Positions 42,953 to 52,891 of a stretch of 64,000 nt of DNA are shown piece by piece; within the stretch, counting starts at the first letter, position 1; every line of letters starts with the position of its first letter. The DNA is from Flavobacteriaceae bacterium. GTDB lineage: Bacteria > Bacteroidota > Bacteroidia > Flavobacteriales > Flavobacteriaceae. The notes below the pieces were generated by a model that searched no databases, had not been told where the DNA came from, and worked only from the letters and a program-made list of their open reading frames with translations. Location of the stretch: contig JAIXYI010000063.1 in NCBI GenBank assembly GCA_027490305.1, positions 1 to 64,000 of the forward strand, in the 5' to 3' direction. Made by a program: the position numbers and the translations under genes.

Positions 42953-45799
42953 TTACAACCACTTCCGGGTAAACAGCGTAAACAGAATTTTCGGATTGAG
43001 CGTGAGCATAATCCGAACACGCTGTTCGTACCCTTTTTGGGCGATTTCCCATCCGTTATTGGAGTAGACCGGGAAATAGAGTTCAAAGTAATCTGTCACC
43101 AGGTTCAACCGAATCCCGCTGTCGTAGACAAACTGCGTCGGGATACCTTCGTTTTTCACCAAACCGATATCGCCATAGGCTTCGATCCAGTTCCAGATAT
43201 TGAAGCTGACATTGGCCGTGGTCAACCATTTGTTCGCATAGGGCGTGTCCAGTATCGATTTGAAGCCGCCTTCCGCAATGATGATCTGGCGGCTGAAGAA
43301 CCCGCTGGTTTCGGAACGCCCATAATACTCAAAGTCGAACAGGTAGTCGGTCGGACGGTCGAGAGCAAAGCTGAAGAAGTCGGAATCGGTATTGCGATAG
43401 AGGAAGGTTCCGGCAAAAAGCCGCAGGTTGAATTGCCTATTATCGTTGAACAAACGACGGTAGCCGTATTCCCCGAAAGCTTTCCCGAATTTACCGGAAA
43501 ACTGCAGGTCGGTGGTGAAACCGTGGTGGCGAATCGTTTCTGTTCTTGAGTCCGTATACCTTATATTAAGCACATTGTAGTTAATGGTTTCCTCGTCGGG
43601 TAAGACGACGTTCGACTTTTGACGGCCGACCATTACGTTCCGAATTAACAACAATTGCTGGCGATTGTCGCGGAAAGTACTTGGACGGAAGCGCATCCAG
43701 ACGGCCGGATTGATTTTGGTATACCGGGCATCGGGCGCGTAGTGGTAGACCGAACCGGCAAACTGGTACCGGATGTTGTAAAGCCGCGAGTCACGATTGT
43801 TTTGGTTGACCACGAAACTGAAGTTGCCGATCAGCGATTGCTGTTTGAGTGACCAGATCGGGGTCACGTCGAACATGAAGGGTTTGTCGAGAATGGTGCG
43901 GTTGTACACGCGAATCCCCGGCGAGACACCGTCGTAGACATTGAAAACGGTGGTTGGAAGGTATAATAACTGGTTGTAATGCGGGTTTTCCAAATCCCGG
44001 AAAAAGGTGAACTTGAACGGTTTGTCGCCTAAACGAAAGGGGCGGAGGGAACGGTAGTTGTTCCGTACGTTCATTTCCGGCATGTCGCTTTCATGGTTTA
44101 TGGCCAGCCGATCGGCACCCATACGCGCCATGGTGAAGGTGCTATCGGCCTTGATGTCGGTGATCCAGGTTTTGAAAACGACTTTTTTTCCTTTGAGTCC
44201 GTATACCGGCACCGGGGCCACGACGTCCGATTTATTGCGAATGGTGAAGGTGACCGAGTCTTTTGTCTTCTGTGAATCGATAAACTTATAGTCGGCGATC
44301 CTGCGCGTGCTGACCATCGTATCAAAGAACCAGTCGACTTTCTTGTCGGTATTCGTTTCCAAAAGCGACCGAAAACGCGGTGTCGCCTGATCGGATTGGT
44401 TGGCTTCTTTTAAAAAGGATGTAATCGTGTTGGCCAGGTTCTGAGATCCGATATACGATGCGAGATAGCGGAAGTTGAGTCCGGATCGGTACTTTGTCGC
44501 AATCTGTTCGTTGAATTTAATCAAATCACTCTTCGGTTCTCCGGCTGCCTGGTCGAGGTTCTTCCGCGCCATCAGCATGAAGAAATAGCTGTATTGTTCG
44601 TTGAAGGGAAGTTGCGTAATGGTATAGCCTTTCAGTAACTTACGTTTCGATACATTCCCCATCATCTTTGCATCCGGATAGAACGCGTCCATATACCGCA
44701 TCATGGTATACACCTGGATACCATCATATAGCCAATGGTCTTTTCTCGGATCGAGTTTGAGCGTATTGCGGAGGTAGGCGTTGAGATAGGTTTTGAGGAA
44801 TTTGATTTCGTAGACGAAGTCGTTCTCAAACGGACTCAAGAAAGCCGGTAACTGGTTGAGTCCGTAAAACGGGTTCCGTTCGTAATCGGCCTGTGACACG
44901 ACGATGTCGCCATACGGATAGCGTCCGAGGCTATCGGCGACGAATTGCGTAATACGGTCGATGACGAGCGCCTTCGACACAGCATCCACTTTTCGCGCCC
45001 CCAAATCCGTCGACACGACGCCCGTACTATTCCGGAACTGCTCGAAACGTGCCTGTGCATCCAGCCAAATGCCGAATCCTGTTCGCGCGCGGCCTTCGAG
45101 TTCAAACGATGTGCCGTTACCCGATACGTCAAGGTCGGAAAACACCCGACGGGGTTTCGTGAGGGTTAGCGTCAGTCGGTAATCGGTGGGGGCATTGGCA
45201 ATATCGTCCGTATTTTCATTACTGTAGCGTACAAAATCGGATCCGTCGAAACGGGCGGGCGCCAGGAAACAGTCCCGCAGGTAAAAACTTCCAGTGTTGC
45301 TGTAGCCAAAATGGGTGAAGTCGTCGTTAGGAAGCTTAAGTAGATACCGCAAGGAAATGGTCACGCGACCACTGGCCAGCAGGGGAGCGGGGAGGGGTAT
45401 TTCGATCACATCCGGATGCTCTTTTGACCGACGGAAGGAGACCGCCTGTCCGGCCACCGTCACCGACAGTTCCGTAGAGCCGCGTTCACGGGCTTTCGAC
45501 AAATGGAAACTCCGAACGAACTCGTTCGAGAACCGTCGCGCCAAAGGAGTGTCTTTTCCCGAGTAGGCGTGGTTCCAGTCGTTTACTACAATATAGGTAA
45601 GTGTCTGTCCGGTGGTGTTCTCAAAATCCAGTTCCTGTTCAACCGCTGCCGTATGTGCGTCGACGTCGATGACGGCCGAAAGCTGCGTGCGGTGTTGAGC
45701 CCAGGCTCCAAAACAGGATAGGGTACAGGCAAACCACACGTATAGATAATGCTTTCTCAAAACAACAGACTGACACTTGGAGGATGCGTATCCTCGCAA
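42953..45799 (-). CDS. M1-peptidase-like exported protein without HExxH, with C-terminal barrel-like region
   Basis: A 948-residue exported protein. A hydrophobic signal segment (YLYVWFACTLSCFGAWAQ) follows an unusual 14-residue N-terminus; a TTG start closer to LRKHYLY is possible. Residues up to about 250 resemble the N-terminal beta domain of M1 aminopeptidases (VIDVDAHTAAVEQELDFENTTG), and NPFYGLNQLPAFLSPF and KDHWLYDGIQVYTMMRYMDAFYPD resemble the gluzincin core, but no HExxH zinc motif is present anywhere and the usual WLNEG Glu is Asp. The last 250 residues are amphipathic strands (YGYRRLFNDNRQFNLRLFAGTFL, YFELYFPVYSNNGW), like a surface-antigen barrel. Probably a non-peptidase outer-membrane protein; function unknown. 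Confidence 0.75.
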   Translation of the reverse strand: MRGYASSKCQSVVLRKHYLYVWFACTLSCFGAWAQHRTQLSAVIDVDAHTAAVEQELDFENTTGQTLTYIVVNDWNHAYSGKDTPLARRFSNEFVRSFHLSKARERGSTELSVTVAGQAVSFRRSKEHPDVIEIPLPAPLLASGRVTISLRYLLKLPNDDFTHFGYSNTGSFYLRDCFLAPARFDGSDFVRYSNENTDDIANAPTDYRLTLTLTKPRRVFSDLDVSGNGTSFELEGRARTGFGIWLDAQARFEQFRNSTGVVSTDLGARKVDAVSKALVIDRITQFVADSLGRYPYGDIVVSQADYERNPFYGLNQLPAFLSPFENDFVYEIKFLKTYLNAYLRNTLKLDPRKDHWLYDGIQVYTMMRYMDAFYPDAKMMGNVSKRKLLKGYTITQLPFNEQYSYFFMLMARKNLDQAAGEPKSDLIKFNEQIATKYRSGLNFRYLASYIGSQNLANTITSFLKEANQSDQATPRFRSLLETNTDKKVDWFFDTMVSTRRIADYKFIDSQKTKDSVTFTIRNKSDVVAPVPVYGLKGKKVVFKTWITDIKADSTFTMARMGADRLAINHESDMPEMNVRNNYRSLRPFRLGDKPFKFTFFRDLENPHYNQLLYLPTTVFNVYDGVSPGIRVYNRTILDKPFMFDVTPIWSLKQQSLIGNFSFVVNQNNRDSRLYNIRYQFAGSVYHYAPDARYTKINPAVWMRFRPSTFRDNRQQLLLIRNVMVGRQKSNVVLPDEETINYNVLNIRYTDSRTETIRHHGFTTDLQFSGKFGKAFGEYGYRRLFNDNRQFNLRLFAGTFLYRNTDSDFFSFALDRPTDYLFDFEYYGRSETSGFFSRQIIIAEGGFKSILDTPYANKWLTTANVSFNIWNWIEAYGDIGLVKNEGIPTQFVYDSGIRLNLVTDYFELYFPVYSNNGWEIAQKGYEQRVRIMLTLNPKILFTLFTRKWL

Positions 45800-45830
45800 A
45801 AGGTTGGCTCGTGATACGGAATCACGGGCA

Positions 45831-46559
45831 TTAGAAGTTCGGGCTCAGGGTGTATTTCTTGTAGAAATTGTCGAGTACTTGCACGACTTCTTCCTCTGTA
45901 TCCACAATCCGGAACAGGTTCATGTCTTCCGGGCTGACCGTCCGGAATTTCTCTACCAACACCGATTGCACCCAGTCGAGGAGGCCCTGCCAGTAGTCCT
46001 TCCCCACCAAAATAACCGGAAATTTCGCCACTTTCTTCGTCTGGATCAGCGTCAACGCTTCGAACATCTCATCGAGTGTGCCGAAGCCGCCGGGCATGAC
46101 GACAAAGCCTTGGGAGTACTTCACAAACATGACTTTACGCACGAAGAAATAGTCGAAGTTCAGGTTTTTATCCCGGTCAATATACGGGTTATAGTGCTGT
46201 TCAAAAGGCAGTTCGATGTTGAGTCCGACCGACGTGCCACCGCCACGATGGGCACCTTTGTTGCCGGCTTCCATAATACCTGGGCCGCCGCCGGTAATTA
46301 CGCCGTAGCCCGCCGCGCTGATTTTATGGGCAATGCGCTCGGCTAATTGGTAGTAATGATCTTCTGGCTTGGTGCGCGCCGATCCGAAAATCGAAACGCA
46401 AGGCCCGATCCGTCCCATGGTTTCAAAACCATTCACGAATTCGGCCATAATCTTGAAAATCGCCCACGAATCGTTGGTGCGGATTTCCTGCCAGGTTTTT
46501 TGTTTCAATCGGTCACGAATGACTTTGTCTTCGTCGTTATCGAAATCTTCTAAACGCAT
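45831..46559 (-). CDS. LOG-family protein (TIGR00730-type Rossmann-fold)
   Basis: A 242-residue protein with the two family motifs GGGPGIMEAGNKGAHRGGG and FVVMPGGFGTLDEMFEAL. These form the active site of cytokinin riboside 5'-monophosphate phosphoribohydrolases (LOG), and the bacterial homologues cleave AMP and related nucleotide 5'-monophosphates. The N-terminal 50 residues (FDNDEDKVIRDRLKQKTWQEI) are a helical extension common in the bacterial subgroup. Downstream of the second uvrA but 118 bases away across a heptamer repeat, so not clearly coupled. Confidence 0.88.
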   Translation of the reverse strand: MRLEDFDNDEDKVIRDRLKQKTWQEIRTNDSWAIFKIMAEFVNGFETMGRIGPCVSIFGSARTKPEDHYYQLAERIAHKISAAGYGVITGGGPGIMEAGNKGAHRGGGTSVGLNIELPFEQHYNPYIDRDKNLNFDYFFVRKVMFVKYSQGFVVMPGGFGTLDEMFEALTLIQTKKVAKFPVILVGKDYWQGLLDWVQSVLVEKFRTVSPEDMNLFRIVDTEEEVVQVLDNFYKKYTLSPNF

Positions 46560-46567
46560 AGTTTGTA

Positions 46568-46660
46568 ATTAACAATGAACAATGTACGATGAACAATGGT
46601 TGGGGCGCCTAACATCCAAAATTAAAAATCAGCATCTAACCTAGTTCCTAACTCCTAAAT
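46568..46660. repeat. Heptamer arrays (ACAATGA and AGTTCCT types)
   Basis: ACAATGA, ACAATGT, ACGATGA, ACAATGG units, then a short unrelated stretch, then CTAACCT, AGTTCCT, AACTCCT. The first matches units at 8120; the second is the reverse complement of the GGAGTTA units at 8095. Confidence 0.7.
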
Positions 46661-46677
46661 TTTCCGCCCAAACCCGG

Positions 46678-49512
46678 CTAAGATAACTCTTTTGTCAGAA
46701 AACGGGCCGTATGGCTGTTTTTATTTTTGGCTACCTGCTCGGGTGTCCCGACGGCAACTACCTGTCCGCCGCCTTTGCCGCCTTCGGGTCCGATATCGAT
46801 GATATGGTCGGCGAGTTTGATGACGTCGAGGTTGTGTTCGATAATGAGCACGGTGTTGCCTTTGTCGACCAGTTTGGTAATGACTTCCATCAACACCCGG
46901 ATGTCTTCAAAATGGAGACCGGTCGTCGGTTCGTCTAATATATAAAAGGTGTTACCGGTGTCTTTCTTAGCCAGTTCGCCGGCAAGTTTGATGCGCTGTG
47001 CCTCGCCCCCCGATAGTGTCGTACTTTGTTGCCCGAGGGTGATATAGCCCAGGCCGACATCCTGTATTGTCTTGATCTTCCGGAAGATTTTCGGGATATT
47101 TTCAAAGAAAGGCACGGCTTCGTCGACCGTCATGTCCAGCACATCCGAAATCGACTTGCCTTTATAGCGAATCTCCAGTGTTTCGCGGTTGAAACGACGG
47201 CCCTGGCAGGTTTCGCATTCCACATACACATCCGGCAGGAAGTTCATTTCGATGGTACGCACGCCCGAGCCTTCGCAGGTTTCACAACGGCCACCTTTGA
47301 CGTTGAAGCTGAAACGTCCGGCTTTGTAGCCGCGTATCATACTTTCGGGCGTCATGGTGAACAGGTTGCGGATCTCTGAAAACACCTCCGTATAGGTTGC
47401 CGGATTCGAACGGGGCGTTCGTCCAATCGGACTCTGGTCGATGTCGATGACTTTGTCGATATGTTCGAGTCCCTCGATTTTTTTAAACGGCTGCGGCTTT
47501 TTCACCCCATTGAAGAAATGCTCGTTCAGGATCGGATAGAGGGTTTCGTTGATCAACGTCGACTTTCCGCTGCCCGACACACCTGTCACGCAAATCAGCG
47601 TTCCGAGTGGCAACTCAATGCTGACATTTTTAAGATTGTTTCCTGTGGCGCCGGTGAGTTTGAGCTTTTTGCCATTTCCTTTCCGGCGTTCTTTCGGTAT
47701 TTCGATTTTCATCGTGCCGTTCAGGTAGCGCGCTGTCATGGTATCGCCCGACAACAGCTCTTTGGGCGTGCCGGCACTGATGATCTCGCCGCCGTATTTA
47801 CCGGCTTTTGGGCCGATGTCGACCACGTAATCCGCGCGCTCGATCATGTCTTTGTCGTGTTCGACCACTAATATCGAGTTTCCGATATCGCGCAATGATT
47901 CGAGTGAGGCGATGAGTTTTTCGTTATCGCGTTGGTGCAGTCCGATACTCGGTTCGTCCAATATATATAGTACACCCACGAGTTGCGACCCGATTTGTGT
48001 GGCCAGTCGAATCCGTTGGGCCTCACCACCCGACAGCGTCCGTGAACCCCGTTCGAGTGCGAGGTAGTCGAGTCCGACATTCATCAGAAAGTCGAGTCGG
48101 TCACGGATTTCCTTCACGATTTCCGTTCCGATGATTTTCTGTTTTTCTGTTAGATGCGACGGCAATTCGTGGAACCACGCCGTCAGGTCGGAAATATCAA
48201 ACGCCGACAGCTCCGCGATGTTCTGTCCGTTTACCCGAAAGTACAGCGCTTCTTTGCGAAGGCGGCTTCCGTTGCAGACGGGGCATTTGATCTCGTCCAT
48301 GAATTCCTTGGCCCATCGCCGTATCGTCGACGATCCGCTTTCATCGTATTGGTTCCGGATGAATTCCGCAATCCCTTCAAATTCGATTTTGTATTCCTTG
48401 GTAACACCCAACGTCTTCGATTCAATGGCGAATTTATCGCGTCCGCCGTTGAGGATGATATCGATTGCTTCTTCTGAAATCTTCTCGATGGGATCCGTGA
48501 TCTTGAATCCAAAACGCTCGCCGATGATCTCCAATTGTTTGAAAATCCACGAGGGTTTGTATTCTCCCAACGGCGCGAAACCACCCTGTTTGATCGACAG
48601 TTTTGGGTTGGGGATGATCTTGGCGAGGTTGATCTGGTTCACCGTCCCGAGCCCGCTGCAATGTTCACAGGCACCCTTCGGTGAGTTGAACGAAAAGAGG
48701 TTTGGTTCGGGGTTCGGGTAGGAGACACCGGTAGACGGACACATGAGGTTCCGGCTGAAAAACCGAAGCGTATTGTCGTCCTGGTCGAGTACCATCATCA
48801 CATTGTCGCCGTGGTTCATCGCGATTCCGATGCTGTCGGACAGGCGTTTGTCGACCTCGGCGCTGTCGTCGACTGCAATCCGGTCGATGACGATTTCGAT
48901 GTCGTGGGTTTTATACCGGTCGAGTTTCATCCCGGTCGTGATTTCCTTCAGTTCACCGTCGATGCGTGCGCGTACGAAACCCTGTTTGGCGATTTGCACA
49001 AACAGTTCGCCGTAGTGTCCTTTTCGCGCCCGCACGACCGGGGCCAGGATGTTGATACGGCGTCCTGCAAACTGCGACAAAATGAGTTGTTTGATCTGTT
49101 CGTCGCTGTAGCTCACCATTTTCTCGCCCGTGTTGTAACTGTAGGCGTCGCCCGCCCGGGCAAAGAGAAGCCGCAGGAAGTCGTAGATTTCGGTAATGGT
49201 GCCGACGGTCGAACGCGGACTCCGGCTTGTCGTCTTCTGTTCAATGGCAATGACCGGTGAGAGTCCGTCGATCTTGTCGACATCCGGACGTTCGAGTCCA
49301 CCGAGGAACTGCCGGGCATAGGCAGAAAACGTCTCCACATAGCGGCGTTGTCCTTCCGCATAAATGGTATCGAAGGCCAGTGACGACTTCCCTGAGCCCG
49401 AAAGGCCCGTAATCACGACCAACTGGTCGCGCGGAATGGACACGTCTATATTTTTGAGATTGTGGGCGCGGGCGCCGAGCACCTCTATGCAGTTATCGGT
49501 ATCAGGTTTCAT
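46678..49512 (-). CDS. uvrA: Excinuclease ABC subunit A (paralogue 2)
   Basis: A 944-residue complete UvrA. Walker A sites GLSGSGKSS and [11 protein letters not shown] signatures [12 protein letters not shown] and [12 protein letters not shown], zinc modules [16 protein letters not shown] and CETCEGSG...CETCQGRRF, and [15 protein letters not shown] are all intact. It shares the architecture of the paralogue at 37804 but the two proteins differ widely in the insertion domain and in loop sequences, so they are old paralogues and not a recent copy. Own promoter box identical to that of the other copy. Either may be the main repair protein; the second copy may have a specialised lesion range. Confidence 0.95.
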   Translation of the reverse strand: MKPDTDNCIEVLGARAHNLKNIDVSIPRDQLVVITGLSGSGKSSLAFDTIYAEGQRRYVETFSAYARQFLGGLERPDVDKIDGLSPVIAIEQKTTSRSPRSTVGTITEIYDFLRLLFARAGDAYSYNTGEKMVSYSDEQIKQLILSQFAGRRINILAPVVRARKGHYGELFVQIAKQGFVRARIDGELKEITTGMKLDRYKTHDIEIVIDRIAVDDSAEVDKRLSDSIGIAMNHGDNVMMVLDQDDNTLRFFSRNLMCPSTGVSYPNPEPNLFSFNSPKGACEHCSGLGTVNQINLAKIIPNPKLSIKQGGFAPLGEYKPSWIFKQLEIIGERFGFKITDPIEKISEEAIDIILNGGRDKFAIESKTLGVTKEYKIEFEGIAEFIRNQYDESGSSTIRRWAKEFMDEIKCPVCNGSRLRKEALYFRVNGQNIAELSAFDISDLTAWFHELPSHLTEKQKIIGTEIVKEIRDRLDFLMNVGLDYLALERGSRTLSGGEAQRIRLATQIGSQLVGVLYILDEPSIGLHQRDNEKLIASLESLRDIGNSILVVEHDKDMIERADYVVDIGPKAGKYGGEIISAGTPKELLSGDTMTARYLNGTMKIEIPKERRKGNGKKLKLTGATGNNLKNVSIELPLGTLICVTGVSGSGKSTLINETLYPILNEHFFNGVKKPQPFKKIEGLEHIDKVIDIDQSPIGRTPRSNPATYTEVFSEIRNLFTMTPESMIRGYKAGRFSFNVKGGRCETCEGSGVRTIEMNFLPDVYVECETCQGRRFNRETLEIRYKGKSISDVLDMTVDEAVPFFENIPKIFRKIKTIQDVGLGYITLGQQSTTLSGGEAQRIKLAGELAKKDTGNTFYILDEPTTGLHFEDIRVLMEVITKLVDKGNTVLIIEHNLDVIKLADHIIDIGPEGGKGGGQVVAVGTPEQVAKNKNSHTARFLTKELS

Positions 49513-49531
49513 AGCGAGGAAAAACGAAGTG

Positions 49532-49539
49532 CAAAGGTA
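49532..49539 (-). promoter_or_regulatory. -7 promoter box of uvrA paralogue 2
   Basis: The minus strand reads TACCTTTG, 19 bases upstream of the start codon. Confidence 0.6.
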
Positions 49540-49612
49540 CGGGTTTCACGGGTGAAAGTAAAGCCGGACGCAAGAAGCCTTACAGGGGATAAAAACTAAA
49601 AAAATGCTAAAT

Positions 49613-49645
49613 TTTGCTATCGCTTAAACCCCATTGGTAGATTTG
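49613..49645 (+). promoter_or_regulatory. Promoter of the small secreted Spy-like gene
   Basis: TTTG at 49613-49616 and TAGATTTG at 49638-49645 with a 21-base spacer: a textbook Bacteroidota -33/-7 promoter, 34 bases before the ATG. Confidence 0.75.
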
Positions 49646-49679
49646 TATCTTAGAAGCAGAATTTAGAAAAACAATCATT

Positions 49680-50069
49680 ATGAAAAACGTCAGAACTGTT
49701 CTCGCTGCCTTCGCCGTTTTGTTTGCCGTAGCCGGCACGCAGGCGCAGGAACTTAAGAAAGCCACTCCTAACCGCGCTGCGATGAAAGCGGCCAAAGAAA
49801 GCGTCGATGCCGAGTTGCAACTCACGCCGGAGCAAAAAACCAAAATGGATGCGATCCGTAAGAAGTATGTGGAAAAGGCACGTGACCTGAAAAGCGGCGA
49901 GCGCGAAGAGCGTCGCAAGCAGATGATGGCGCTGCACGATGAACGCGATGCAGAGGTGAAATCGATCCTTACGGAAGAGCAATACAAAAAGTTCATCGAG
50001 TTCCGCAAGAAACGCAAGGAAGAGATAAAGGAAAAGATGGAGGAGAAGCGAAAAGAAAAGGTTAATTAA
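49680..50069 (+). CDS. Spy-like/DUF4890-type periplasmic helical protein
   Basis: A 129-residue exported protein with a signal peptide (VRTVLAAFAVLFAVAGTQAQ). The mature part is almost wholly helical and charged, with LTPEQKTKMDAIRKKYVEKARDL and SILTEEQYKKFIEFRKKRKEE; the paired LTPEQ and LTEEQYKKF motifs are those of the Spy/CpxP-like and DUF4890 families. Such proteins may act as periplasmic chaperones; here the role is inferred. Strong promoter and terminator, so a single-gene unit. Confidence 0.82.
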   Translation: MKNVRTVLAAFAVLFAVAGTQAQELKKATPNRAAMKAAKESVDAELQLTPEQKTKMDAIRKKYVEKARDLKSGEREERRKQMMALHDERDAEVKSILTEEQYKKFIEFRKKRKEEIKEKMEEKRKEKVN

Positions 50070-50074
50070 GAAGG

Positions 50075-50099
50075 AGCCGCTCGATTGAGCGGCTTTTTT
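50075..50099 (+). terminator. Terminator of the Spy-like gene
   Basis: AGCCGCTC (50075-50082) and GAGCGGCT (50087-50094) with a four-base loop and a T run. Confidence 0.9.
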
Positions 50100-50157
50100 G
50101 TTGGCTGATTATAGGGAGTAGTAAGAAGCTGTCACATTGATACGCTTTATTTCATAT

Positions 50158-50340
50158 ATCCTTCTTTTGTCTTGACACAAAAGAAGCAAAAGTTCAAGCG
50201 CTTGGTTCGTTCGGCGACCAGCCAATCCTTTGTTCCGGAAATAAAATAAACTCGCTGGCGCTCAGACAGTATTTTATTTCTACGGAACTGCGGGATGGCC
50301 GGTGCCCGCCTGCCACGAACCTATGCGCAGGTCTACGCAT
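50158..50340. repeat. Bacteroidota-type dispersed element with two hairpins
   Basis: The left part has TTCTTTTGT and ACAAAAGAA as a perfect stem with a CTTGAC loop. A second, larger stem pairs GTTCCG plus GAAATAAAATA (50232-50248) with TATTTTATTTC plus CGGAAC (50270-50288) around a CTCGCTGGCGCTCAGACAG loop. The TCTTTTGTCTTGACACAAAA start is a sequence I know from repeated elements of many Bacteroidota genomes. The stretch between 50341 and 50508 shows nothing further; a long frame across the region on the minus strand is not supported. Confidence 0.65.
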
Positions 50341-50508
50341 TGGGGTTTGTTCCAGCAGGAAGTGTCTTTTTACGGAGTTTTGAACGTTGACTAAAAACAT
50401 TCGATTCGAAAATCCTGTAATAACATCGCAGAACCGTGTAAGGAGAAAATCCGTACATAACATCAAATTTGTAAAAGAACGGAAGCGAAACCCTGACGGA
50501 CGTGAATC

Positions 50509-50952
50509 ATGTATGAAAGTGCCAACATCCGTATACTGCTTGCCGACGACGATGGTGACGACCGCTATTTCTTTCGAACCGCATTGGAGGAAATGAACCT
50601 GACGTCCGACTTTTCGACGGTGAAGGACGGGCTCGATCTCATGGGGTATCTCCACAAGGCCGATACGCTTCCGGATATTCTGTTCCTTGACCTGCATATG
50701 CCGAAGAAGTCGGGCTGGGAGTGTCTTCGCGACATTCGAAGCAGTCCGAAATTCGACACCGTTTGTATCGCGATCTATTCGAATCTGGGTTCGGATGAAC
50801 AGATTGAGGAGATACTCGACGAAGGTGCCAACATCTACTTCAATAAACCGGATGGGATGGAGGGCATCAAGGAAATGATACGGCAGGTCATTCGGGTGTA
50901 TCGCTATTACCCGAACCTGGGCGCCGATGAAGAGGCTTTCCTCTTCAGTTGA
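50509..50952 (+). CDS. Single-domain response regulator
   Basis: A 147-residue receiver-only protein. DDD at 13-15, phosphoacceptor Asp61 in ILFLDLHMPKKSG, Ser in IAIYSN and Lys113 in IYFNKPDG complete the site. With no output domain it probably acts by protein interaction or as a phosphorelay intermediate, in the style of Rcp1-like regulators that pair with phytochrome-type or hybrid kinases. No kinase is adjacent. Upstream lies a dispersed repeat, downstream a heptamer array. Confidence 0.88.
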   Translation: MYESANIRILLADDDGDDRYFFRTALEEMNLTSDFSTVKDGLDLMGYLHKADTLPDILFLDLHMPKKSGWECLRDIRSSPKFDTVCIAIYSNLGSDEQIEEILDEGANIYFNKPDGMEGIKEMIRQVIRVYRYYPNLGADEEAFLFS

Positions 50953-50988
50953 TTTTGGAATCATGTTTTGTTTTGTTTTAATACGCCG

Positions 50989-51013
50989 AAGCCCGGACGC
51001 TTGTTCGGGCTTT
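50989..51013 (+). terminator. Probable terminator after the response regulator
   Basis: AAGCCCG (50989-50995) pairs with CGGGCTT (51006-51012) with a ten-base loop; the T tail is short. Confidence 0.5.
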
Positions 51014-51027
51014 GGTATTGTGGGAGG

Positions 51028-51070
<43 letters not shown>

Positions 51071-51273
51071 GGTTCTGGCTTGAAGGTATGTTCATTATTT
51101 GTCAAATTTCCGGTTTGATGGGAGGTAGTATAGTACACATTTATAGCCGAATACTTATAAAATAAACAACAGGCTTTCGGAAGTGTTTACGGAATCCTAA
51201 AGTTTCACGTATTGCGAAGTTTGTTCGGGGATTAAGTGGTACATTAGAAGAAAGCCCATTTACCCATTCTTCC

Positions 51274-52734
51274 ATGAGAATTTCTATTATTCGTAAAAAC
51301 GTAAAGGTCAGTCCTGATTCACGGCGCGTCATCGCCCGCTTTTTCTTCAACGGTGAAGAACGTGCGGTGGCCCTCATCAAAAAGGTACTGTCACTTCCGA
51401 AAGAGGAGGTGTTTCGTATTGTATCGCCGCTACTGCAGGACTTTTCCGGTCGCCATCGCAACATTACCCACAAACTCTATCGTCATTGTGAACGGGTGAA
51501 ACCCTATATCGAAATGGCAGGTGCGAAGCCCGATACGCTTGACGAATTCACCCGTCTTTTGATTGGGTCTTATTTCACACACGAATATTCGATCGAGTCG
51601 GCGGCGTTTTTCAATCCGTCTATCGTAGAAGATCCCGACCAGTATAACCTGGAGGAGGGCCAACTGCGTGTCATCATCAGCTTTCGCGCGGTAGGAGAGG
51701 GGCACGTTTCGTCTGTTGTGTTCCGTCGTGCGATCATCGACCGGCATAACGACATACAGGTGCAACCGGCCGGACTCTACATCGATGAGGCGGAGCGGGT
51801 GCGCAATGCCGTCTACCAAAAGAAATTGTTCTTGAAGATTGGGGCCGATGAGGATATCAACAGTGAGTTCCTTGATGCGGTCGACAAAAATCTGGGGGAA
51901 ACCTTCGACTACGATGCCCTGAAAAAGATCGTACTCGCGGAGAAAGCCGAAACCAATGATCCGCAGACACTGGCCCAATACAACCTTATATTGGCATTAT
52001 CCGATAGTTACCGCAAAATCACGTTCTCCCGCGATACCGACATAAGCGACCGCGTCATCTTTCCGATATCCGACCTTGAAAGCAAAGGCATCGAAGACGC
52101 GCGGTTCGTCAAGTTTACCCGTGAAAACGGTGCCACGGTCTATTATGCGACCTATACGGCTTATGACGGCTACCATATCATGCCGAAGTTGCTCAAAACC
52201 TACGACTTCTATTCGTTTAAGACGAGTCCGCTCAACGGCGCCGGCGCGCGAAACAAAAACCTGGCGCTTTTTCCGCGTAAGATTCGCGGCAAATATTGCA
52301 TGCTCTCGCGTGTAGATGGGTGGAACAATTACATCATGTATTCGGATAACATCAACGTGTGGGAAGATCCCATTCGGATCCAGACGCCGGAGCATCCGTG
52401 GGAATTCGTGCAGATGGGAAACTGTGGTTCGCCCATCGAGACGCCCGATGGCTGGCTGGTGGTGACCCATGCCGTGGGCCCCATGCGCCGTTATAGCATC
52501 GGCGCCGCTTTGTTAGACCTGGAAAATCCGGAAATCGAGATCGGCCGACTCAACGACCCCTTGATCACACCCAACCCAGACGAACGCGAAGGCTATGTGC
52601 CGAACGTCGTCTATTCCTGCGGCTCGATCATCCATAATGGCGAATTGATCATTCCATACGGATTGTCCGACCACAGTTCGTCGTTTGCGACGGTGAATTT
52701 GGAGGCGTTGATGGGGAGGTTGAGGAGCGAGTAA
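51274..52734 (+). CDS. GH130-family beta-mannoside phosphorylase/hydrolase-like protein
   Basis: A 486-residue five-bladed propeller enzyme of the GH130 type. Signature segments GIEDARFVKFTRENG, ALFPRKIRGKYCMLSRVDG, MGNCGSPIETPDGWLVVTHAVGP and YSIGAALLDLENPE are spread over the expected blades. The first 120 residues (RRVIARFFFNGEERAVALIKKV) form the helical extension seen in long GH130 members. GH130 proteins phosphorolyse or hydrolyse beta-1,4- or beta-1,2-mannosides; the exact subgroup cannot be assigned here. The stop is followed at once by the heptamer repeat (GRLRSE end) and a four-helix-bundle gene. Confidence 0.9.
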   Translation: MRISIIRKNVKVSPDSRRVIARFFFNGEERAVALIKKVLSLPKEEVFRIVSPLLQDFSGRHRNITHKLYRHCERVKPYIEMAGAKPDTLDEFTRLLIGSYFTHEYSIESAAFFNPSIVEDPDQYNLEEGQLRVIISFRAVGEGHVSSVVFRRAIIDRHNDIQVQPAGLYIDEAERVRNAVYQKKLFLKIGADEDINSEFLDAVDKNLGETFDYDALKKIVLAEKAETNDPQTLAQYNLILALSDSYRKITFSRDTDISDRVIFPISDLESKGIEDARFVKFTRENGATVYYATYTAYDGYHIMPKLLKTYDFYSFKTSPLNGAGARNKNLALFPRKIRGKYCMLSRVDGWNNYIMYSDNINVWEDPIRIQTPEHPWEFVQMGNCGSPIETPDGWLVVTHAVGPMRRYSIGAALLDLENPEIEIGRLNDPLITPNPDEREGYVPNVVYSCGSIIHNGELIIPYGLSDHSSSFATVNLEALMGRLRSE

Positions 52735-52805
52735 GTAGGAGCAAGGAGCAAGTATCGAGGAGCAAGGAGTGAGGAGCGAGTATCAAGGAGCAAGGAGCAA
52801 GGAGA
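52735..52805. repeat. Heptamer array (GGAGCAA type), left arm of a 25-bp inverted repeat
   Basis: Ten 7-base units: GGAGCAA, GGAGCAA, GTATCGA, GGAGCAA, GGAGTGA, GGAGCGA, GTATCAA, GGAGCAA, GGAGCAA, GGAGAAG. Positions 52771-52795 reappear as an exact reverse complement at 53256-53280, on the other side of the four-helix-bundle gene. Confidence 0.85.
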
Positions 52806-52891
52806 AGCACGACGGTATCAATATTGTGGATAAAAGTGCGGAAATCCCGTATCCGAGTGGTAGGGCGGACATTGTAGTTTTACCGAAAAAA

